A DNA stretch of 64,000 nucleotides from Apostichopus japonicus (lineage: Eukaryota > Echinodermata > Holothuroidea > Aspidochirotida > Stichopodidae): contig NC_092579.1 of the NCBI RefSeq assembly GCF_037975245.1, positions 2,473,001 to 2,537,000 on the forward strand. Direction: 5' to 3'. Every line of letters starts with the position of its first letter. The stretch's first letter is position 1. Below, piece by piece: positions 13,321-24,242 of the stretch. The position numbers were made by a program, and so were the translations under genes. The notes beneath the pieces were generated by a model. It was not told where the DNA came from. It did not search any database and saw only the letters and a program-made list of their open reading frames with translations.

Positions 13321-13508
13321 TTTAACAACGTTCCTGACTCTTCCTCCCTCTGTATTTTCAAGAGACAACTTAAAACATTTCTTTTTGATTCCTAGTTTCT
13401 TTTTTTCACTTGGTTTCCTTTGTCAATTTCCAACTTTGTAAAGCGATTTGAAGCGCTGTATTAAGCACTATATAAGTGTAATTTATTACTATTATTATTA
13501 TTATTATT
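13321..13508 (+). mobile_element. LINE 3' end with C-terminal codons and ATT tail
   Basis: Translation from 13321 gives a short frame ending LKTFLFDS then a stop. This matches the 'S-LK-LKT-LF' terminus of CR1/L2-type reverse transcriptase polyproteins. Next comes a T-rich 3' UTR, the AAGCGATTTGAAGCGCTG...CACTATATAAG signature, and an (ATT)n tail at about 13483-13508. It is a second LINE copy, of a type related to 10650, severely 5'-truncated. Family assignment is by motif only. Confidence 0.65.
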
Positions 13509-15892
13509 TTAATTTGTCTCAGAAATATGAAACAAGATGATGGGAATGGGCCCTACAGTAGATGTAAAAAGCTATTCCCTTGCAATATTTAAATGTATTC
13601 CTTAAATTGTAACCGGCCTATCTTGGGAGCAACTGCTATACTTGTCTAGGAAAAGCAGTTGATTTGGGTGACTGGTCAAGCATCCAGAAGTATGAGCAGG
13701 GTGTTATTAAAATTGCAGTTGAGTACAGAATTCAGTTTCCTCCTTTATTTCCAGTTTAAGATTATAACACTTGAATGACACCTCTTCTAAAAAAAATTTG
13801 GTTTTCTTTTCTCATTTTTTATGCAAGAAGAAAGTCGGCTGTCTATTAAAGTCACTTAAGATCTACTCTTGTGTAAAAATATTGTCCTTTTGTCCCCCCC
13901 CCCCCACCCATTATCTCTCTCTCTCTTTGGTTTATGCATGGAAGGGACATCTTGAGGATAGGCAAGGTAGAGATTTGGGAATTAGCCTCTTTGCAGCATG
14001 GGCTCAAACAAAGAAGAAGGAATCCTTTTAATTTGAAGCCAATGACAATTTACATGTCACACACTGCTTCTGTGACTTTAATAAACAGTTAGAAAATATG
14101 ACCAGCATTTTCTTTAAAAAAAAATTGAAAGCAGTTATCAGGAAAACTACTGAATTCATACATATAATGCCTGACATTTTCGGTTAATGTCCATTCCTTA
14201 TTTGTTCTTTTGAATATTAAAACTGGTTTGTATTTTGTTTTGTCCGAGAATGATACTGTAGCCATGTTTGTACAGTATAAAGCTATACAGGATAGAAATT
14301 TAGTTTTGTCTCATTGATGTAGTAGGTACTGTAGAATGCGTATCATGCAATTTAAATATCTAGTGATTGAATTAACCCCGAGTAAAATTCATCGGAGTAG
14401 AGACAAGAATTTATGCATCCTCTGCATAGTATAGCGCTTGAAGGTTCAATATTTTAATTATGTTTTCGTTTTGGGGTGTGGAGGCTTCTTTATTTTTGTT
14501 CTGCACGTATATTTTGATGAACATTCCATTTCAAGAATCATTCCGTTTATATGTTGACACCAAATTAATGCTTGCCGAAAATGTCGAAAAAAAAAAAAAT
14601 AGTAGCCAGGGTGGCCAGAGTTTCAGTGATGCAACCAGCCAAATTGGAGGCCAGATCGGATGATAAAGCACCAAGTACAAATTTGCTGTTATTTTATGAC
14701 AATTGACCCTTTGTGTGGGTAGGAATTATGTGGGTTGGCAATTCCTCGCAATTGCATGATGGGGGGTCTCATGGATGAACATTAGAGAGTGAAACATGTT
14801 TAACCAATTCCCAACATTTTTAGCAATAGTCCTTACGCAACTTTGGACCAGCGTGAACAACATGAAATGGTTGATGATAACAATGTTCTTTGGGGGAATG
14901 TAACAATTTTTCAACTACTTTCTCTAAATTAGTACCTAGCCAAAGAAAAATAATTACTGTTTGTATGGATGCACCTATGATTTCCTCCTACCAATGAAAT
15001 TTGAAAAATGCTAAATTTGTCATATTAAGTGGGAACGGTGGTGGTATACTTAGTATGCATGCCTTAAAATATGATATATCAGATGGGTTGGAAAGGCAGC
15101 TAACCAACTTTAGTTTCAGCCAAGTGCTGCATCTTGAGTATGTAGCAGTCTTTACAAAGCTGCTGGCATACTGCTCAGCATGAATGAGGCCCAAGAACGT
15201 ATAGCTAAGTTATTAATACTTTGGAATATACAGGTATGGTTTGTACAGTATATACTTATACACAAAGCAAACACTGACGTCAAATTGGAACCTAAACTTA
15301 TAAACTTGGCAAGACTATATGGAGTGAAGTTCTGAGACAACAACTTTACATAAATTTATCTCATGTTGGCCATACATCTTTCTTCGTTTCTAATGGAAGC
15401 CCCAAAACTCCTGTAAGTGTGTAATCAATGGTTGGTAAATAAATGAACAGTGTGGCAGTCCTTATGATGCCTCCCCCCTTTACCCTTCCCCCACTCTTCC
15501 CATCCCCCACTCATCCCCAGTTTGAGTTTATACTTGCCAAATTGGATTTGATCGACTTGTGTTCCTTCAGGACTCACAGACTGCAGGGTTTCAATTTGCC
15601 GTTTAAAAAGTCTGGCTCCAAAATGTGGGTTTAACTACATTCCAATATATTTTTTACTTAATAAATATTTGACTACCCAGTGCCAGATCCAACTACAAGG
15701 ATAAATATGTTAAGATCATTAATGTTACTTTATTTCTCAAACCGTTCACTTTCTTTGGTCTAGTGAATATGAGTTCATAAGTTTCCTTTCCCTTGATAAA
15801 AGGAATAACGCCAAAACTGTTAAACAACTATGCTGCATTTAGAGAAAGGCTGGAACTTGAGTGAGATACAATAATTAAATTAGGTAAGTGAT

Positions 15893-15965
15893 TGGAGGTA
15901 AAAACAGCCAACGTTTGGTTTTTGCAGAGCTTTCCAGCAAAACTAGCTCTTCTTCAGTGCATGAT
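15893..15965 (-). mobile_element. Hairpin-ended retroposon 3' end (copy A)
   Basis: On the minus strand this reads CACTGAAGAAGAGCT...AGCTCT...AAACGTTGGCTGTTTTTACC. The layout CTGAAGAAG - hairpin - AAACG - TTGGC - T-rich end is the same as the copy at 50041-50100, although the stem bases differ. CTGAAGA and GAAAC resemble the conserved core strands of hammerhead ribozymes, which occur in Penelope-like elements and retrozymes. Here the second strand reads CAAAC, so the core is degenerate. Assignment to a Penelope-like family is inference. Confidence 0.4.
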
Positions 15966-16086
15966 CACCGAAAGTGACAAGGAGTAGCAGGAATTGAAAC
16001 TATTTTGTAGCGAAGAGTGTCGGCACGGTTGTGAAGTCAAAGCGACTTACTGAATTCTGCTGGATTTAGCAGAAATTTTGGAAAAT

Positions 16087-16123
16087 CGGATTATTTTAAT
16101 CCGTGTCGAATTATTTTAATACG
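16087..16123. repeat. Two adjacent inverted repeats (CGGATTA/TAATCCG type)
   Basis: CGGATTATTTTAATCCG (16087-16103) is a perfect 7 bp inverted repeat around TTT. It is followed after three bases by the related, imperfect CGAATTATTTTAATACG (16107-16123). Both lie in a short CpG-rich patch (16010-16190) inside otherwise CpG-poor intron. TAAT half-sites could bind homeodomain proteins. No proof of function. Confidence 0.45.
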
Positions 16124-16246
16124 ATTCCGTCGTAATATCAAAGGACATGTTTTGGTTTATCTGGGACGAAAAATCGTTTCTGATGTTAAAACCGAATGGT
16201 GCTGTGGTCTTTAAGTTTAGTTCCCAGAAATGTTCTTTTCCTTTTC

Positions 16247-16288
16247 TAGATATATATATCTAGATATATATATATATATATATATATA

Positions 16289-16338
<50 letters not shown>
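16247..16338. repeat. TA microsatellite
   Basis: About 90 bases of TA dinucleotides, interrupted near the start by TCTAGATATATATATCTAGA and once by GCA. It lies about 400 bp upstream of the second exon. Confidence 0.95.
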
Positions 16339-16341
<3 letters not shown>

Positions 16342-16737
16342 GTATTTAGCCATATGTTTTTATTATATTGACACTTGTCTATAGTGACTATATTGTGTAA
16401 ATTATGTTATGTACCTAGATCATTCTGATACCGTTTCATTCATAGCCTATGATGTGCATTATTGCAACTCAAACAGCTTTCTTTGGATGTAAATTATGTA
16501 GTGCGTTTCACACTTTGCTAAAAACTTGCCTGGAGCGTTTTTGAAGTTTCTTTAGAAGAATCGAATCTAATCTTTTTCCTTTCCTTTGCGATTCACTGAT
16601 TTACAAGTTAAGTATCTTTATAGCTTTGAATAGGACTGTATCAAGTTGTTACTTGGCTATAAACAGAGATAAAAATAATAAGATTTTTTTTAATATATAT
16701 TTTTCCTTATTATCATTTGTGACATTTTGCATTGCAG

Positions 16738-16816
16738 ATGAGAAGTCCGGGGGAACACAAGTTAAATTATCGTTGAAGTTTCTGGATGGAGGTGAAGCCT
16801 TAATGAAACCTTGGAG
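16738..16816 (+). CDS. FAM20-like kinase exon 2 (beta-3 lysine)
   Basis: Acceptor TTGCAG before 16738, donor GTGAGAAT from 16817, entry phase 1 and exit phase 2. It encodes DEKSGGTQVKLSLKF...GGEALMKPWR. The GGTQ-K-L stretch and the AL-KP element match the N-lobe strands of FAM20 kinases. The Lys of LMKP corresponds to the nucleotide-contacting beta-3 lysine, so the N-lobe appears competent. The family usually has Phe where Met stands before this Lys (ALFKP), a conservative change. Confidence 0.92.
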
Positions 16817-17424
16817 GTGAGAATTATAATAATCCAGGCATTGATTGTATCATGGATGCATAAAAGGTTTAAATGGTGTGAAGACTGCCGCACAAAGAAA
16901 CGTCTAATGCCGGTAATCTGACCTAGTTTCGAATGAGGTGTAACAGAAGTGTTAGACACCACCATCGATCCCAGAAAATACACACACTGCTTGCTACCGT
17001 TGGAAATTAGACACTAGTGTACAGTCAATACATACAGCTACGGTCAATACCCACAACACAGTGGACATAGCAGCGATGGACATCTCAGGTCTAGATAAAA
17101 GATAACAAGGTATCACGTTTCATTACTGTCTGCATTTTGTAGCGACAAGAAGAAAACTTCACTTGCAAGCAACGGAAAGTTAACTTTTTCAGAGCGCGGC
17201 ACATGGTTTGGGGCGAGTCTACAATGCCTTTAAGTCTTGTTGAAGTTTGTAAAAACCACTCATCGATTTAGTACGCTAAAACTAACGGGATTCCATAAAA
17301 TCAAGAATATAGATTCCTGTAATTGCCTTTCAAATTATTTGATATTTTTACAAACTATAATCATCCATGAAGAGGAATAGTCTTGATTTGCATACCAAGT
17401 GGATATGCATCCTGTTAGAACTCA

Positions 17425-17780
17425 TTCCTGTATGCCCTGGTACCCTGGCTGTCAGTAATTTATTCAGATATGAATATGCATGATTCATACCACCATCATA
17501 TGAATATGCATGATTCATACCACCATCATATGAATATGCATGATTCATACCATCATCATTCATCACAGCCAATCGGTCACCAATGTTCTGCTTATACCCT
17601 GTCTCAGTTCCACTGTTGTCGTCTTTACAGAGCTATACAGTATATACCCTGGTACCCTGGTTGTCATTAATTTATCAGATATGAATATGCATGATTCATA
17701 CTACCATCATATTAGTAATAGTATGCATGGATACCAATATAATTCATCACAACCATCGATCACCAATGTTGGAAATTTGG
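17425..17780. repeat. Duplicated segment containing a 30 bp tandem repeat
   Basis: Three near-perfect 30 bp units (17470-17559) of the form ATGAATATGCATGATTCATA plus CCACCATCAT, and a fourth copy at 17681-17710. The flanks are also duplicated: TACCCTGG-TGTCA-TAATTTAT before and ATCACA-CCA-TC-ATCACCAATGTT after. The whole block is therefore a duplication in which one copy expanded. The ATGAATATGCATGATTCAT core is nearly self-complementary. Because the period is a multiple of three, both strands stay open, but I see no reason to call a gene. Confidence 0.85.
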
Positions 17781-18959
17781 AAATTTCTGAAACATGTGAC
17801 GAATATGAAACAAAATGTCAAATTTAATGCTTTCCTCTGTTCATGATAATTATGCATTATCAGTCAGACATATACCCATTACAATTAACCTAAATTGTGA
17901 TAATAAGGTGAAGAACTACCATAAATGTAGCAGATGAATAAATTCAGTTCACTTGATGATGAATTAATGCACCTTTCGCTTCACGGAAATTTCACTTTTC
18001 TTCAAAGAATCTTGCTGGCTTTAGTGATCCAGGTAAAATGACCTAATTGCTTCCCTTTTCTGGGGGAAACATGCAGAACCTACTGCATATCAAATGATCT
18101 AGCTGTTTGGACTTTTCGCTCAGCAGGTCTAATAGCATTAAATTATGCCTACACAGGTCAAAATGTAAGACTGTTACAAAAGGACTTGATTTTCTTCATG
18201 AACATTGTTCCACTAGCCCCTCAATCTGGCCAAGGCTATTGCTCTGTGAAAAAAGAAGTCATTTCCTCGTCAGTCTTATGCTAAAGAGTTCCTCACATAT
18301 ATACTAAATCAGAAATTAGCAGTTGTATCAGAAAACTTAATTTACAACATTTGTCATCATCATCACCATCTTTAAGATTTCTAGTTTTATATTTCATGGT
18401 AACCATATCTGTAGCTATGTGATATGGATTCCGTTGGTTTCACTTTAAGACTATAAGATAGAGTATTGTCATAAATCAGAGAGGTTAACCAGGGGATGAG
18501 GGGGGAAGATTGATAGATATTTGGAAGAGGATAGGGTAAACAAGACGAACCCGAACATCTTAAGTTCTGAAGAAACCACTCGAAAGGTACTTTGTTAAAC
18601 CCTCCAACTCTCTTAGATCAAAGGATAGAGTTTCTGTCTTGGGGCTTTGATTTGAACAAAATATTACATATTATCCTCGAACAAGACTTGTTCTTCTACG
18701 TCATTGAAATCTGTGGGCGATTTTCCAAAAGACTGGTTCAGGTATTTTCTCTGTTAATTCCCATTTTTCTTTTCCTTTACTTGAAGTATAAATAGATAAA
18801 TTAAATGTGCATTTGGAAAAAATACTTTTAGAGGTCAAACTTTGGGTAGCTGTTGTGCAGGCTTTGAAATTTTTCTCTTATAAATATCATGATTTTCTGT
18901 GTCTGTACACATCTTTGGATTTGCATAGCAATTTGACCATTTTGCTTGGGGGTTTTGCA

Positions 18960-19338
18960 CAGTGGCGTCACCAAGGGGTGGCCTGGGGGGTGCACGTTGC
19001 TTCCCAAAAAAAATTGTGTCCCCCAGATGTGATTTGTTGTGTTAAAAATAATACTCAAACATTTCTTTTCTGCCTCAATTAAAAACATAAATATCGGACA
19101 GAATATGCCCTAAAATTCTTGAACATAAAGTTACTTCAAGTTGTAAATTATAGCACCAGATTGCATCTAAGGACCTTTAATTAAACAAATATTTCACGAG
19201 GGGGAGGGGGAGGGGGACAGCCCCTCCCCTTAGACCCCTCCTCCAGGATGGTATTCACAAGTAAATATTGTGCCCCCCTTATTAAGTGCTCTGTCCGCCC
19301 TGTGCCCCCCAAGATTGAGATGTCTGGCGACGCCACTG
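18960..19338. mobile_element. 379 bp hAT-type MITE
   Basis: The left end CAGTGGCGTCACCAAG is the inverted complement of the right end, which reads CAGTGGCGTCGCCAGA on the opposite strand, with two or three mismatches. Inner G-rich TIR stretches (TGGGGGG-GCAC) also correspond. The element is flanked by GTTTTGCA (18952-18959) and GTTTTGCG (19339-19346), an 8 bp target duplication with one mismatch. CAG...CTG ends and an 8 bp duplication are diagnostic of the hAT superfamily. It has no transposase frame, so it is non-autonomous. Confidence 0.85.
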
Positions 19339-19962
19339 GTTTTGCGATGGGATACTCGATATTTGTCCCTTTAGATGGTCATTATGTATTCAAAAACACA
19401 TAACTTACTTTATGTAATCAGTATAAAATCAAGCCCTGTTCTCACATTTGTTTCTCAATGCATATATGGTAAAATACGGACAGTTAAAAGAGAAATCTCG
19501 GGAAAATTCTCCAACAGTGGCGTCCACACTTCTTTATGCACCTCAGGTGCTATAACCTATCTTATCCAATAACCTATATCCAGCAGAACTTGAACCTTGT
19601 TGCTTACGTACATATGGTTGGGAAGGAGTTTCTTACTTGGCTGTTAATTTGGGATAAGTGTTGAATGGAGTTGCAGGGCATGAGTGTTGTACAGTGAAGG
19701 ATCGGTCTCAGTACCAAATTTATAACAAAAGAGAAAATTATACTTTCCATCCAAAAATAGAACTAAATCTCCAATTGCCATTATAAATTGTGTGATATTC
19801 ACATGGAATTTCTGTCAGTGTCAGTTACCACATGCAACTCACTATATATAGCCTAACAGTAACATGCTTAAAAGGTCATCCATTTTCTACTCAGATTGTG
19901 TCATATTTCTGAACGCTTTTAATATACCGTGTTTCAAGATCCTCTTCATATATCTTATGCTG

Positions 19963-20058
19963 TAACATGTAGGTTGGAGGTAACATGTAGGTGGGAGGTA
20001 ACATGTAGGTGGGAGGTAACATGTAGGTGGGAGGCACTGTAACATGAAGGTGGGCAGG
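19963..20058. repeat. 18 bp tandem repeat, four units plus a diverged fifth
   Basis: Units TAACATGTAGGTGGGAGG at 19963, 19981, 19999 and 20017 (the first has one mismatch), then after CACTG a diverged fifth unit at 20040. The multiple-of-three period keeps minus-strand frames open with a PPTYML-type periodicity. These are considered artefacts of the repeat. Confidence 0.92.
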
Positions 20059-21039
20059 GGGCCAATTAACTTTAGACAACAGTATGGTAGTATGCATGCA
20101 TGTTGCATGGTACAATTGCATATATAGTGAATGATTACAAGGCAGGATTCTCCTGGCTTTACTAGACCATCGGAATTCGAAGGAGTTAAATTTCCAAGCT
20201 GCAAAAGATATCCCTCTGTAGCTTTATCAACGCTATTTTCTCAGCCGTCAGATTCAATTTTGTTAATAAGTTTATGAACTAATTGCTGCATAGAATAGGA
20301 ATCCTCCATATTAAAAAAAAAAAACTTTTGGAAAAGTACATAGAACCATCTGAAAAAAAATAATAGAAAATATTACCTTAGATACACTAAGTTGTAGGAG
20401 ACAGTTCATACTCATTACAAAATGAACATTCAGACTGTGATCAGATTACCAGTGTAAACTCAATGTAAATTAGACTCAGGACAGTGCACACTATATCAGG
20501 TTATTAGCATTTGTACTTTATTTAGGTATGTACATTAACAAAATGTGACAAGCTGTGTCTTAAGATCTATACAGCTTCAGGGCAGTGCGAAACATGCAGA
20601 CAAACTCTTCTTGCTGAACAGAGCTTGGCGAATGCGGTAAGATTTCCCTCCAAAGTAACTAGCGGGATTGCATCAAAGATACCTATTGATTTAAAGACGG
20701 TGTGTATTGTATTAGACTGATGGTGAAATTTCTCCGAATATGTTCCTTACTTAAGTTTGTCTTCACAAAAGAATCATAAAGGTTAAAAAAGAAAAAGTAA
20801 ATTACTGCTCACTGATAAAGTTAAAGCCATAGAAATAGACCATATACCAGTAACATCTTTTCGCAAAACTTCAAAGTGGATTCTTTGTAATGTTATTATT
20901 ATTATATTTGTTTCTGTTTTTCCATTGTGGAAAGAGGAAAAAACTCTCATACACGTGTGTACATTACACATATATTCTACTAAAATTTGAATTCAGGGTC
21001 TCCCTTTAAGCCTGAGCTAATTTTCCTCTTGGTTGGATA

Positions 21040-21270
21040 CAGCGGGTTCAGTGCTCATGATTCAACGGTCTCGGTGCTCATGATTAATTCAATAAAGTGG
21101 TTTGATACGGCTACAGATCCCGGGCTTTAAGATGTATCCGTTTGGAGCTTCTCTGGGGCTTTTAGGCTGAGACCGGTATTAAGGTCGTCCTCCACGATAT
21201 TCTTGAGTTGTTCGTCAAAATGCTGTCTTCCCTTACGTAAGGGTTACAGTGGTCATTCGAGATCGTGCAA
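21040..21270. other. CpG-rich patch in CpG-poor intron
   Basis: By eye about 14 CpG occur in this interval, against nearly none in neighbouring kilobases. It includes CCCGGG, ACCGGT and TTCGAGATCGTGC. It contains a small direct repeat, CGGT/GTGCTCATGATT (near 21050 and 21074). It could be an unmethylated regulatory element or a young insertion. Confidence 0.3.
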
Positions 21271-24222
21271 GATTTGAAAATGTCTTTAAGGATGCAACCC
21301 TTTTAGATCAAATTGAGAAAAGACACCTACAGCATTCATGGCATTTTTGAGCCATTGAGTTCATTTTAGACCTATTGAATAGAGCAAGAATAAACAGTGA
21401 TGTTTATGCATGAATGGATAGTTTATATAGCACTACAGTGCTGCATTCACTGCATATTACAAGTTTCTAATTTGGTGGTTATGAAATATGCAAGACTGTA
21501 TAAAATACATGTGGCTTATGAGCAATGAGACTCCGGCTTAAATCAAGTTTGCACGAGGTGTTTTTGTCCTATAGGTTGCAAATCCCTTGAAAGATAACTT
21601 GGAGATGTTGGTTTACATCAAATGATATTGTTGAAAACTAAATATGTTAAGAAAGGAATGCGAGGTACGAGCGGGCTTTGAAAACCAAAAGAAGCGTGTA
21701 GATTAATAGACAACCTCCTTCATAAAGTATTAAATTTGAATAATTTATCAGAAAAATTAAGGTACACTTTACAAGGTACTGTAAGTGCACTTTTAGTATA
21801 TATAGCTTGTAAATGATTAGGCTTGTGGCCAAGCTTATAAAACCTTGCATATGTTGATTAAAAGGTTAAAATGAGTGATTTTAGTGGTGGGATGGTAGGC
21901 GCTGGGGGGGGGGGGGGAGCTTTATGTGCTATATATGTGCTCTATATATTTTTGGTAGGAATGATGCTAAGCATACCTTATACTGTATGTGTCAGGATAT
22001 TTATGCACATAAAATAGCCCCAGACTTCACAAATTCATACTACAGTATACTAACTAACACATGTCAATGCTCAAAAAAGAAAGTTGCAGCAATTTAAACC
22101 ATAGTTTTGTTACTGAAGAACACAAAATGGCAAAGATGAAAGAATTTTTTTTTTTTTGTGTGTTGTATTGATTATGAAGAACATTATATTGCTATGGAAT
22201 ACCTAATTTTATCTAATCTACTGCTAAAGTCACAACATGAATGATATGAATGATTGCACAACATGGAGGTGATAGCTAGACCTGTATAGGCAGGGGAAAG
22301 TCTGTATACATATCTGTCAATGTGATTCTTGGAGTGATAAATAAATTTTGCAACTTCTTTGTAGTAAAGTCTGTGTCCTTTACATCTCTTAATACTGACC
22401 CTCGTTAAGTTCTTAGACTAATTTGTCTAGCAATTCCTTTAATTAGCATCATCTTATTTCCAATTAAACCCTAACGATATGCAGTACACATTCCATGTAC
22501 GGTAGATCATAATTACAGCTCTTCCGGAGTAAATGACTAAATGTGAATAATCAATCCACTTGACATTTCAAGGGCGAATCATAGTTCTGTAGATCGTAGA
22601 AACAAGAAATGAGATTTATGCTGTAATGGATACGGAAAAGTACACAGAATAGTTGAGAATGTTAGGTAAGCATGCCAGCTGTTGAATTTAAACTAAAACT
22701 CACAGACCTGTGGGACTTTAAATGGTTATCATCAGTATTAATGAAGTATGTGATATATGCAAAATATGCTAGAAATTACAATGATATGGTCATTGTGGCT
22801 AGTACTACCTACCTCAAGAGGTGTTTGACTGCTGCCTTCAAAACGGTTAACCTCGCAGAAAACTTTGTTAGAAATTTTTGTTTTCAAACTCTTTGACTTA
22901 GTGAAAATGTGTAAAGTGTGCATTTCACTAAAACCATAACATGAGACGGTCAAAAATAATAGTTAAAGAGGAAAGTCTATTGATATTTGAAAGATTTTAT
23001 TCCATCTCGTCCAAACTTTGAAGAAAATATGTAACAAAAAGGTAACCCAATAAACTTTTTCATTCAGTTGTAAACATTTCCACGAGCCTCACATTAAATG
23101 TCACTCGCAAGCCGCAATTTGAACACCCCCCTCCCACCCCCCTGATACGTAGTATTAACTTATAGCTGTATTGCATTCCATAATAAACACACACATTTAT
23201 CGATTCCTTAATCGATATTGACGAAAATGATCTCTTTCAATTCTGACAGGTTCCATGCAATCACATCTGTATATATCATGACATAGTTATTGTCCTCAGG
23301 CATTAGACCTTCTGGAAAGAATGATCGAATCAATGTTAGTTTGTCAACATGACGCAGACTCGCTGTGTATTAATAGTTTAGAGTCAACCTGTGACATTTG
23401 TTCATTAGAGGTGAAACTTAAATTACATGAATGTGGTCTAGAGTATGTTAATACCTCAGCCACTATGATAAAATAAACCAAGGTGTAATTACAGTGTTGG
23501 ACTGTAAACCTGTCCAAATAACACCAATTGCATGTAAGTATTATCATCTATAATTTTCCTTTGCTTCTGTTAAATTCTGTGTTGGACATGTTTTAATCAT
23601 GTAGCACTAAACATTAAGCCCGAGCTGACTTGGTTCCCTGGAAGTCTGTACTATTGTGGGGTCTAGAGATGTAATATTATACTGTGTGTATATAAAGAAC
23701 CAATTAGCATACATTGTCATGTGCACCAGATATTGACTCAAAACAAATGTTACAAATGAAGCTTGCACGAATTATGAAAATAGCATCATTATTGTCTTTG
23801 TTAGAAAATGCCAAATATAACCATCTATTTCTGGGTATATACCGTCAGAGACATACCGTACACAATGTACAACAAAGGCGCTTTTATTTGAAGGTGTTAC
23901 TGTAGCTTGTTCATCTGATGTAAATTATGCGTATAATAACTACTTCAAATAAGGATCTTAATCGAATCAAATATGGGGCGATTGCGTGAAAGCAAGTCCA
24001 CAAATTGACTGAATGACATTTTGATGCAGTTCAGTTTAATGAATGGATCTTATGGTAATATTGACATTTGTGCCCATACAAACAGATTACATTTCAGAAA
24101 TATGGGTTGATTGATCAGTTAAAATAGGTCCTTTGCAAAGGAGTTGGGGGGGGGGGGAATTTATTATCTTCATATCTAACAGTTTATTTGTATACATGTA
24201 TGTACAACACAACAGACAGTTG

Positions 24223-24242
24223 CCATATATATATATGGCAAG
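24223..24242. repeat. Perfect short palindrome
   Basis: TGCCATATATATATATGGCA is fully self-complementary and could extrude a cruciform. It lies in ordinary intronic DNA. Confidence 0.6.

Larger units (their letters stand above)
9220..16737 (+). other. Intron (7.5 kb) of the FAM20-like gene
   Basis: CpG-poor intron with consensus ends GTGAGT...TTGCAG. It holds two LINE 3' ends (10650 and 13321), pyrimidine or C homopolymer tracts (near 11358, 11647 and 13894), a hairpin retroposon end (15893), a CpG-rich block with inverted repeats (16010-16190) and a TA microsatellite (16247). No further exon is seen. Confidence 0.7.
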
